From DASWTL01 sp966250385 (GTDB lineage: Bacteria > Bacteroidota > Bacteroidia > Sphingobacteriales > Sphingobacteriaceae): a stretch of DNA of 37,726 bases. Shown here one piece after another: positions 31,409 through 37,726 of the stretch. The position numbers were made by a program, and so were the translations under genes. A model generated the notes under the pieces. That model was not told where the DNA came from. It searched no databases and saw only the letters and a program-made list of their open reading frames with translations. The stretch covers positions 1-37,726 of the forward strand of contig CBINHC010000019.1 of assembly GCA_966250385.1 (NCBI GenBank), read 5' to 3'. How positions within the stretch are numbered: the stretch's first letter is position 1; each line of letters begins with the position of its first letter.

Positions 31409-32521
31409 ATGGCTATTACACGCTGGGGGAAAAAAGCCCCTAATAAGACTACCAGGAAGAAGAAAAAGAGTGCGGGCCGGGAATGGTTTGACGCCATCAT
31501 ATTTGCAGTGGTGGCGGCGACACTGATCCGGGGTCTCTTCATTGAAGCTTATACAATTCCTACCGGCTCCATGGAAAAGACGCTGCTGGTCGGTGACTTC
31601 CTCTTTGTGAGCAAAGTGAATTACGGTGCCCGTACACCCATGACGCCTGTGTCCTTTCCGTTTGCGCATCACACTATGCCGATCCTTGGCACCAAGGCAT
31701 ACTGGGACGGGGTTCAGTGGAAATATCACCGTTTGCCGGGCCTCGGGGATGTAAAGCGGAACGACGTGGTCGTATTCAATTACCCGATGGAGGCTGACTC
31801 GCCGTTTTTCCGCCCTGTAGACAAACGGGAGAACTATATCAAGCGCTGCATCGGGATCGGAGGAGATACCCTTCGTATTGTCAACGCGCAGATCTCCCTC
31901 AACGGTAAGCCGATCGAGAATCCGCCGCAGGGACAGAAAATATATTACGTAAAGTCTGACGGGACGGATTTCAATCCGCAGACCCTGCAGGATATGGGAA
32001 TAGAGGCCTATCGCAGTACGGTAGACGAGTACGGATTCCAGATGACCCGCGAGCAGGCTGAGATCGTTAAAGGCTGGGCCAATGTAAAAGTTGTGCAACA
32101 GCGTATTGCCGCCATAGGGCAGCGGGAACCATCCATCTTTCCTCCGGGAACCGACTTCGCATGGAATGCCGACAATATGGGCCCGATCATTATTCCGAAA
32201 AAAGGATGGACTGTAAAGCTGGACAGCGTCAATCTGCCGATCTACCGCCGTGCCATTGAACTGTATGAGAATAATGAGGTAAAGACCTCCGGGCAGGATA
32301 TTTTCATTAACGGTAAAAAGACAGATGCCTATACGTTCCAGATGAATTACTATTGGATGATGGGCGACAATCGGGATAATTCCCTCGACTCCCGGTTCTG
32401 GGGGTTTGTGCCGGAAGATCATATCGTTGGGAAGGCGCTGTTCATCTGGATGAGCTGGAATGAGAACGGATCGTTCCTGAACAAGATACGCTGGAGCAGG
32501 ATATTCAAGGGGATCAACTGA
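31409..32521 (+). CDS. lepB: Signal peptidase I
   Basis: LepB is the membrane-bound serine protease that removes signal peptides during export. From the ATG at 31409 it has 370 residues, large for the family as is common in Bacteroidota. A Lys/Arg-rich N-terminus is followed by one membrane segment (about 27-45). The catalytic Ser54 lies in TIPTGSMEKTLL and the general base Lys145 in NYIKRCIGIGGD. The C-terminal conserved box MGDNRDNSLDSRFWG is intact. Between the boxes is a long periplasmic insertion (about 160-290). A TTG nine bases upstream is less likely to be the start. TATATTTC at 31385-31392 resembles a -7 box, so it may have its own promoter. Confidence 0.95.
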   Translation: MAITRWGKKAPNKTTRKKKKSAGREWFDAIIFAVVAATLIRGLFIEAYTIPTGSMEKTLLVGDFLFVSKVNYGARTPMTPVSFPFAHHTMPILGTKAYWDGVQWKYHRLPGLGDVKRNDVVVFNYPMEADSPFFRPVDKRENYIKRCIGIGGDTLRIVNAQISLNGKPIENPPQGQKIYYVKSDGTDFNPQTLQDMGIEAYRSTVDEYGFQMTREQAEIVKGWANVKVVQQRIAAIGQREPSIFPPGTDFAWNADNMGPIIIPKKGWTVKLDSVNLPIYRRAIELYENNEVKTSGQDIFINGKKTDAYTFQMNYYWMMGDNRDNSLDSRFWGFVPEDHIVGKALFIWMSWNENGSFLNKIRWSRIFKGIN

Positions 32522-32540
32522 TACACCCTGAACAAATAAA

Positions 32541-32580
32541 GAAAGCCCTGTAACATCACGTGTGACAGGGCTTTCTTTTT
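32541..32580. terminator. Intrinsic terminator between lepB and the Ldh-family gene
   Basis: GAAAGCCCTGT (32541-32551) pairs perfectly with ACAGGGCTTTC (32565-32575), with a 13-nt loop and T5 on the right. A-rich sequence on the left makes it usable from the opposite strand too. It lies between the convergent lepB and Ldh-family genes. Confidence 0.9.
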
Positions 32581-32596
32581 GTCGGACCTGTGTGGT

Positions 32597-33682
32597 CTAC
32601 AGGAGGCCCTTTACACCCATTTTTTGGGCCAGTTCGTTGAGGTCTGATACGACAGCCTCGATGACCGGTATTCCGGTTGTTCTTCTTTCCTGTTCAGCTT
32701 CCCGTTCGGGCTGCCCCGGGATGATCACCCGTTGTTCATCTGAAGCCGGGGTGGCTGCGCTGAATCGGTCAATCCAGTTATCGAGATGGGATTTGAACTC
32801 TTCAACCGGCCTGAAGCCGTCTACACGCATAGCCCCCAGAAAATGGCCGATACCGGTTCCTACAGGGTTCGCCGAAGGTTCCATGAACGCTACGAATGGC
32901 GGCACCCAGGGACCATAGTTCGCTCCGGAGAGCACTGCAGACAGAATGTCAACGGTGGCGCTCAAACCGAATCCTTTATGGCTGCCGTGGTCGCGGTCGC
33001 CGCCTAAAGGCAGCAGGCTGCCGCCCCGCTTCAGTTCGTGAGGGTCCGTAGATACCTGCCCGTTCTTATCCTGGATCCAGCCTTCAGGGACACTTTTACC
33101 TGATCGCTGGGCGATTTCCAACTTCCCGTTAGCTGCGGATGAAGTGGCCATGTCAACGATTACCGGCGGGTATTTACCCGCGGGAAAGGCGTAGCACATG
33201 GGATTGGTTCCCAGCATGCGTTCCGTGGAGAATGTGGGCGCGACCAGCGGACTGGCGTTGGTCATGGAAAAGCCGATCATATCCTGCTCAACTGCCATTA
33301 ACGCGTGATATCCCGCGATCCCGAAATGATTCGAATTCCGGACCGATACCCAGCCGGATCCAAATTGGCGGGCTTTTTCAATAGCTACCCGCATGGCAAA
33401 AGGCGCAACGACAAGGCCGAGTCCGGCATCTCCGTCCACTGTGGCCGTCGTCGGGGTTTCATGCACGACCCGGATATTCGGGGTGCTGTTTATCCTGCCT
33501 TTTTCCCAAAGGCGCACATACCCGCTGAGCCGAGCAACGCCGTGGGAGTCAATTCCCCGCAGGTCCGACCTGACGAGTACATCCGTTGCCAGGCTGGCAT
33601 GCTCGTCAGAGCATCCCATCTCCAGGAATATCGAACGTGTAAAGCTCCTGAGCTGGTCTTCTGAAAAAGTATAATAGGTCAT
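32597..33682 (-). CDS. Ldh-family (malate/L-lactate-type) NAD(P)-dependent dehydrogenase
   Basis: This 361-residue protein belongs to the Ldh_2 family, which oxidises 2-hydroxy acids such as malate, L-lactate or ureidoglycolate. The catalytic His47 lies in DLRGIDSHGVARLSGY. Also present are DGDAGLGLVVAPFAM, VRNSNHFGIAGYHALMA and GTNPMCYAFPAG, the conserved SSAANGKL segment and GDRDHGSHKGFGLSATVDIL. The exact substrate cannot be read from the sequence. It follows bshC by two bases on the same strand, so it is transcribed with it, though no metabolic link is obvious. Confidence 0.93.
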   Translation of the reverse strand: MTYYTFSEDQLRSFTRSIFLEMGCSDEHASLATDVLVRSDLRGIDSHGVARLSGYVRLWEKGRINSTPNIRVVHETPTTATVDGDAGLGLVVAPFAMRVAIEKARQFGSGWVSVRNSNHFGIAGYHALMAVEQDMIGFSMTNASPLVAPTFSTERMLGTNPMCYAFPAGKYPPVIVDMATSSAANGKLEIAQRSGKSVPEGWIQDKNGQVSTDPHELKRGGSLLPLGGDRDHGSHKGFGLSATVDILSAVLSGANYGPWVPPFVAFMEPSANPVGTGIGHFLGAMRVDGFRPVEEFKSHLDNWIDRFSAATPASDEQRVIIPGQPEREAEQERRTTGIPVIEAVVSDLNELAQKMGVKGLL

Positions 33683-33684
33683 TG

Positions 33685-35286
33685 TTAATTTTTTTCTTCA
33701 AATTCGATGATACTGAATTTGAATTGGAGGGGGTGGAAGGCATCGAGCAGACCGGATATGAAATCCCGGCCATACGTTGCGTAGTACACCCCGAAGTTTT
33801 CGGTGCGTTCCTGAAGTGATCCCCCGGGGAAGTATTTGTCCTTAATGGAAAGGACCTGATTCAGCGAAGTTTCATGCTTCCTCTTCTCAGCACGGAGCAT
33901 CTTCTTTTCAAGATTGTCCAACGCTTTCTTCAGGCGGGCCAAAATCGCTTCTGTACTCGGCTCCAGCGTTTTGTCAATTATCCCGGCCTTGGCCTTCATT
34001 TTTTCGAAGATGTGGCTGAGCTCCTGCCATTCCTGGTGAAGGTGAAGGTCCGCCTCGGAATTATTCAGGACCCATTGGTTTTTAAGCAGGGCGGGATCCC
34101 GAAAAATGGCCGGGTAATCCAGGCCTGCCCGACTGAGCCGGCTTCGGAGGTTTTCGCCGGACACCAGGGCCGAATTGCGGAGCATGACAATCGGGAAGTC
34201 CACCTGATAGTGGTCAAAGGTACTCTTGAGTTCCAGCCAGTAGATGACTTCCGCTCCGCCGCCGATGTAGGCGATATTAGGCAAAATGACTTCCTGGAAG
34301 AGCGGCCGCATGACTACATTGGGGCTGAATCGTTCGGGGAATTGCCGGATCTCCCGCCGCAGTTCATCAGGACTGAACGATTTTTCCGTATTCAGGATAT
34401 AATACCGGTTATTTTCCAGGACTATTCGTTCACGGAGATCGTCTTTCAGGTAAAAGAAGTTTATTTCACGGGGATTGACCTGCGATTTGATGCCCGCACT
34501 GTCAAGGTTCCGGATCGTTGATTCGATGCACCGGTAACTGTGCTGGTGGAAAATATCATCTTCAATGATCCCGGAAAACTGACTTTTTAATTCCGGATGA
34601 TCGCCGTCTATGATGATCAGTCCATATTCGCCGAACAATTCATTAACAAGATACCTGGTAGCCAGTGCAAGAGTAGGCTGCGCGTAAGCGGTCTCAATAA
34701 TGGATGAAAGTTCAAGAGAAAATGTATTCAGGCCTAAGACCGCTTTATACTCTTTGACTGCACGGGCCAGCCCTTTGGGGCTCAGCCTGCCGGTGGCTCC
34801 GGAAACGGCCTCATCCCAGGTTATCTCTTTTCCGCTAATTCGGGTATGGTTGATCTCGGCGAAATCGTGGTCCTCGGTTGCCATCCAGTAAACGGGGACA
34901 AAGTTCCTGTCGGGGAACTGCGCCTTCAGTTCCTCAGACAACTTGATCGCAGTGACGATCTTGTAAACGAAGTACAGTGGTCCTGTAAAAATATTTAGTT
35001 GATGGCCTGTTGTGACGGTGAATGTATTCGGCTCTGTCAGCTTCTGAAGATTTGCCAGAACGGCCGGTTGAAGCGTGGCGCCTGTCTGATCATACTGGTT
35101 CCGCAGCACATCAGTGAGGATTGCGCGGTCGCCCAGTACCTTCCGATCAGAAATTATTCTTGTAAAGCCGGCGGGATCAGGATAATGTGAAACGAAGGAT
35201 TCAAGCTGCGGGTCTTTTTCAAGATAACGGATCACCGCCGGGGAAAAACTGCATGTTTCCTTATAATCGATGTAGGCTGCTTTCAT
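33685..35286 (-). CDS. bshC: Bacillithiol biosynthesis cysteine-adding enzyme BshC
   Basis: BshC adds cysteine to glucosaminyl-malate in the last step of bacillithiol synthesis. From the ATG at 35286 it has 533 residues, the usual size. The nucleotide-binding-like motif TGHQLNIFTGPLYFVYKI is near residue 90, followed by FVPVYWMATEDHDFAEI and NVVMRPLFQEVILPNIAYIGGGAEVIYWLEL. A coiled-coil-rich C-terminal region is present at about 390-480 (EILARLKKALDNLEKKMLRAEKRK). A TTG two codons upstream is possible. BshA and BshB are not in the window. Bacillithiol production implies demand for cysteine, supplied by assimilation like that encoded at 7.7-15.8 kb. Confidence 0.94.
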   Translation of the reverse strand: MKAAYIDYKETCSFSPAVIRYLEKDPQLESFVSHYPDPAGFTRIISDRKVLGDRAILTDVLRNQYDQTGATLQPAVLANLQKLTEPNTFTVTTGHQLNIFTGPLYFVYKIVTAIKLSEELKAQFPDRNFVPVYWMATEDHDFAEINHTRISGKEITWDEAVSGATGRLSPKGLARAVKEYKAVLGLNTFSLELSSIIETAYAQPTLALATRYLVNELFGEYGLIIIDGDHPELKSQFSGIIEDDIFHQHSYRCIESTIRNLDSAGIKSQVNPREINFFYLKDDLRERIVLENNRYYILNTEKSFSPDELRREIRQFPERFSPNVVMRPLFQEVILPNIAYIGGGAEVIYWLELKSTFDHYQVDFPIVMLRNSALVSGENLRSRLSRAGLDYPAIFRDPALLKNQWVLNNSEADLHLHQEWQELSHIFEKMKAKAGIIDKTLEPSTEAILARLKKALDNLEKKMLRAEKRKHETSLNQVLSIKDKYFPGGSLQERTENFGVYYATYGRDFISGLLDAFHPLQFKFSIIEFEEKN

Positions 35287-35292
35287 CCGCAA

Positions 35293-35324
35293 CGAAAATA
35301 GGGGAATTTGACGAATTCCCCTAT
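35293..35324 (-). promoter_or_regulatory. Hairpin and overlapping -7 box between rimO and bshC
   Basis: An 11-bp perfect stem (35298-35308 with 35314-35324, ATAGGGGAATT and its complement) has a 5-nt loop. It ends, on the minus strand, in TATTTTCG (35300-35293), the same -7 variant seen before ftsX and leuS, six bases before the bshC ATG. It could end rimO transcripts, start bshC transcripts, or both. Confidence 0.45.
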
Positions 35325-35333
35325 CGATGTTTT

Positions 35334-36665
35334 TTATTTGACAATGGCTCCATAGAGGTCAAAATCTTCTGCCCGTTCGATGCGGGCCTGCACGAAGCTT
35401 CCGACTGAAGCATAATCTTTGCTTGCGTCCAGTAGTACCTCATTGTCGACTTCCGGAGAATCATATTCCGTTCTTCCGACAAAAAAGTCGCCTTCCTTTT
35501 TATCAATCAGAACCTTGTAGGTTTGTCCGATCCGGGACTGGTTGATCTCGTAGGAAATGCCCTGCTGAATTTCCATGATAGTGTCCACTCGTTCCTGCTT
35601 GACTTCCTCAGGAACATCATCGTTCAGCGAATGGGCATGAGTCTTTTCTTCATGTGAATAGGTAAAGCATCCCAGACGGTCAAACCGGGTCTCTTCCACC
35701 CAGTCTTTCATCTCCTGGAAGTCCGCTTCTGTTTCTCCCGGGTATCCGCAGATCAGAGTCGTCCTCAGGGCAATTTCAGGAAGCCGGTCTCGGATTGAAT
35801 TGACCAGGTCGACGGTCTTCGATTTCGTGATACCGCGGCGCATCGACTTCAGCATATTGTCACTGATGTGCTGAAGCGGCATATCCAGGTAGTTGCAGAT
35901 GTTCGACCGTTCCTTCATGACATCGAGTATCTCCATCGGGAAGCCGGAAGGGTAGGCGTACTGCAGCCGGATCCATTCAACGCCGTCCACATCCGAAAGG
36001 TTCCTCAGCAGGTCAGCCAGGTTTCTTTTATTATAGAGGTCGAGCCCGTAGTAGGTCAGATCCTGCGCGATCAAAATAAGTTCTTTGGTGCCGTTTTTTA
36101 CAAGGTTCTTTGCCTCTCTGACCAGATCCTCCATAGGCCGCGAGACGTGCTTGCCGCGCATTAAAGGAATAGCGCAGAAGGAGCATGGCCGGTTGCACCC
36201 CTCGGCGATCTTAAAATAGGCGAAGTGCTGCGGAGTGGTCAGTAACCGTTCTCCAATCAGTTCATGCTTATAATCCGCACCCAGCGACGTCAGGATATTA
36301 TTCAGGTCGTTGGTGCCGAAGTAGGCGTCAACGTTGGTGATCTCTGATTCCAGCTCAGGCTTATAGCGTTCTGATAGGCAGCCGGTAACGATGACCTTCC
36401 CGACTTTGCCCTGTTCCTTCAGCTCACTGTACTGAAGGATCGTATCAATGGACTCCTGTTTGGCATTATCAATAAAGCCGCAGGTATTGATCACAACAAT
36501 ATCGTCTTTCCCAACCTGGTCCGCTTCATGGGTGACATTCAGTTGGTTCCCCCGAAGCTGCCCCATTAAGACCTCCGAATCGTAAACGTTTTTGGAGCAT
36601 CCCAGGGTGATTACATTTACCTTGGGTTTAACGGGTGCAGGCTGGCTTTTAATCTTAGTTTTCAT
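35334..36665 (-). CDS. rimO: Ribosomal protein S12 methylthiotransferase RimO
   Basis: RimO methylthiolates a conserved aspartate of ribosomal protein S12. The 443 residues have the family's three parts. The N-terminal MTTase domain has auxiliary-cluster cysteines Cys23, Cys62 and Cys96. The radical-SAM domain has the CxxxCxxC cluster at Cys157, Cys161 and Cys164 (GCNRPCSFCAIP). A C-terminal TRAM domain starts at about 375. The sequences GCSKNVYDSEVL and PSGFPMEILDVM distinguish it from MiaB-like relatives. The start ATG at 36665 adds a basic ten-residue tail before the conserved VNVITLGC. Confidence 0.96.
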   Translation of the reverse strand: MKTKIKSQPAPVKPKVNVITLGCSKNVYDSEVLMGQLRGNQLNVTHEADQVGKDDIVVINTCGFIDNAKQESIDTILQYSELKEQGKVGKVIVTGCLSERYKPELESEITNVDAYFGTNDLNNILTSLGADYKHELIGERLLTTPQHFAYFKIAEGCNRPCSFCAIPLMRGKHVSRPMEDLVREAKNLVKNGTKELILIAQDLTYYGLDLYNKRNLADLLRNLSDVDGVEWIRLQYAYPSGFPMEILDVMKERSNICNYLDMPLQHISDNMLKSMRRGITKSKTVDLVNSIRDRLPEIALRTTLICGYPGETEADFQEMKDWVEETRFDRLGCFTYSHEEKTHAHSLNDDVPEEVKQERVDTIMEIQQGISYEINQSRIGQTYKVLIDKKEGDFFVGRTEYDSPEVDNEVLLDASKDYASVGSFVQARIERAEDFDLYGAIVK

Positions 36666-36755
36666 TCTTATATCAATTCACAGTACACCGGTCTTTCGCC
36701 AGTGACTCTCACTTTCAGCCATGAGGGCTGAATTCCCATCCGGAACAGTAGTGTC

Positions 36756-37718
36756 CTATTTGAACAGGGACTCTACGAAGTCTTTTTTATTAAATAACTG
36801 CAGGTCGTTCATGCCTTCGCCAACACCGATATACTTCACAGGAATCCGGAACTGATCGGAAATCCCGATCACTACTCCGCCCTTTGCAGTCCCATCCAGC
36901 TTGGTCAATGCCAATGCATTAACGTCAGTCGCCTGCGTAAATTGCTTACACTGCTCAATGGCATTTTGTCCGGTTGAAGCATCCAGAACAAGAAGGATTT
37001 CATGGGGTGCATCGGGAACGACCTTTTTCATGACATTCTTGATTTTCGTCAGTTCATTCATCAGTGCAACCTTGTTGTGCAGACGCCCGGCGGTGTCAAT
37101 TATGCAGACATCATCACCATTTGCAACTGCCGATTGCAGGGTATCAAATGCCACGGAGGCCGGATCCGAACCCATCGGCTGCGCAACTACCCGCACATCA
37201 ACCCGCTGCCCCCAGAGTCTGATCTGGTCTACCGCTGCGGCGCGGAAGGTATCTGCGGCTCCGAGTACGACCTTGTTTCCTGCTTGCTTCAGCTGGTGGG
37301 CGAGTTTACCGATCGTCGTTGTCTTGCCAACGCCGTTCACACCCACTACCATGATGACATAAGGCTTATGGTTGCCATATTCGAAATTTTCGAAGTCGTT
37401 GCTGTTATTTTCGGCAAGCAAAGCCTGGATCTCTTCTCGGAGAATCTCATTCAACTCAGAAGTATTGACATACTTGTCGCGGGCGACCCGGGCTTCAATG
37501 CGCTCAATGATCTTCAGGGTAGTGGACACGCCCACATCGGAAGTTACCAGGATCTCTTCCAGCTCATCCAGTACATCGTCGTCGACGGTCGATTTACCGA
37601 CAACAGCCTTGGTTAGCCGGGAAAATATTCCCTCTTTGGTTTTTTCCAGTCCCTTGTCCAGTGCCTCCTGCTCCTCGACAGTATTGCTTTTCTTCTTGAA
37701 AAAGTCGAATAATCCCAT
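36756..37718 (-). CDS. ftsY: Signal recognition particle receptor FtsY
   Basis: FtsY is the membrane-associated GTPase that receives ribosome-nascent chain complexes from SRP. At 320 residues it has only a short N-terminal basic helix (MGLFDFFKKKSN) and no long acidic A domain. The NG domain is complete: P-loop GVNGVGKT at 126-133, DTFRAAAVDQIRLW, DTAGRLHN and TKLDGTAKGG, ending with YIGVGEGMNDLQLF. It lies 90 bases upstream of rimO on the same strand and starts near the right edge of the window. Confidence 0.97.
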   Translation of the reverse strand: MGLFDFFKKKSNTVEEQEALDKGLEKTKEGIFSRLTKAVVGKSTVDDDVLDELEEILVTSDVGVSTTLKIIERIEARVARDKYVNTSELNEILREEIQALLAENNSNDFENFEYGNHKPYVIMVVGVNGVGKTTTIGKLAHQLKQAGNKVVLGAADTFRAAAVDQIRLWGQRVDVRVVAQPMGSDPASVAFDTLQSAVANGDDVCIIDTAGRLHNKVALMNELTKIKNVMKKVVPDAPHEILLVLDASTGQNAIEQCKQFTQATDVNALALTKLDGTAKGGVVIGISDQFRIPVKYIGVGEGMNDLQLFNKKDFVESLFK

Positions 37719-37726
37719 AGAATATA

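Noticed and set aside
31406..32422. A 338-codon minus-strand open frame opposite lepB
   Set aside because: It lies entirely antisense to lepB, which has all signal peptidase I motifs. Its translation shows no recognisable domain, and long antisense frames are expected at this GC level.
32550..32566. CACGTG core between lepB and the Ldh gene as a parS site near parB
   Set aside because: The flanking bases do not match the TGTTTCACGTGAAACA parS pattern on either side, and the motif is the loop of an intrinsic terminator.
1..37726. tRNA, rRNA, CRISPR, insertion sequences or prophage genes
   Set aside because: Intergenic gaps are short and show no tRNA-like cloverleaf, no regularly spaced repeats, and no transposase or integrase frame. 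All long frames are accounted for by housekeeping or operon genes.

Overview
The window reads as a chromosomal segment of a Bacteroidota bacterium, most likely of the Sphingobacteriales, with roughly balanced GC by eye. The evidence is the set of lineage-typical genes (a DUF3098 protein beside ftsX, a DUF5683 protein after parAB, a sulfite reductase carrying a C-terminal HEPN-like region, an OMP_b-brl_3 outer-membrane receptor, bshC) and the recurrence of Bacteroidota-type -7 promoter boxes (TAnnTTTG, and a TATTTTCG variant) just ahead of genes, with few convincing Shine-Dalgarno sequences. Nothing looks like a prophage, insertion sequence, CRISPR array, rRNA or tRNA.

Layout. 1-7.0 kb holds DNA and RNA maintenance genes: tsaD, recA (convergent, sharing a strong bidirectional terminator), nth, an ECF sigma factor with a small unrecognised protein behind it, and uvrA. 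7.0-15.8 kb is a sulfur-assimilation block: an Rrf2-family regulator with four clustered cysteines, then a 23-codon leader ORF with a Cys-Cys-Ser-Cys run and a terminator-like hairpin. These are followed by sulfite reductase, siroheme biosynthesis (cobA and a CysG N-terminal-type dehydrogenase), a homocysteine-forming sulfhydrylase, APS reductase, cysD, cysN and an OsmC protein, closed by tandem hairpins. 15.9-20.5 kb (minus strand) is ftsX-DUF3098-uppP-truB-ribF-DUF2157, mostly overlapping genes. 20.6-27.8 kb carries leuS, an outer-membrane receptor, pncA and a BtuF-like soluble binding protein.

27.8-28.2 kb is the only long gene-poor stretch. It contains two tandem DnaA-box matches and a structured leader in front of parA. 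28.2-32.5 kb is parA-parB-DUF5683-dapB-lepB. 32.6-37.7 kb (minus strand) is ftsY-rimO-bshC-ldh.

How the parts work together. CysDN makes APS from sulfate, the [4Fe-4S] APS reductase makes sulfite directly (no APS kinase is present), the siroheme-dependent reductase makes sulfide, and the sulfhydrylase fixes it. Siroheme genes in the same operon supply the reductase cofactor. The bacillithiol enzyme BshC further along uses cysteine, so the cell has a thiol economy downstream of this operon. The most interesting signal is the cysteine-rich leader ORF at 7578-7649. It starts only 7 nt after a perfect -7 box, so it may be leaderless, and it precedes a terminator-like hairpin. This suggests cysteine-responsive attenuation of the whole sulfur operon, in addition to control by Rrf2.
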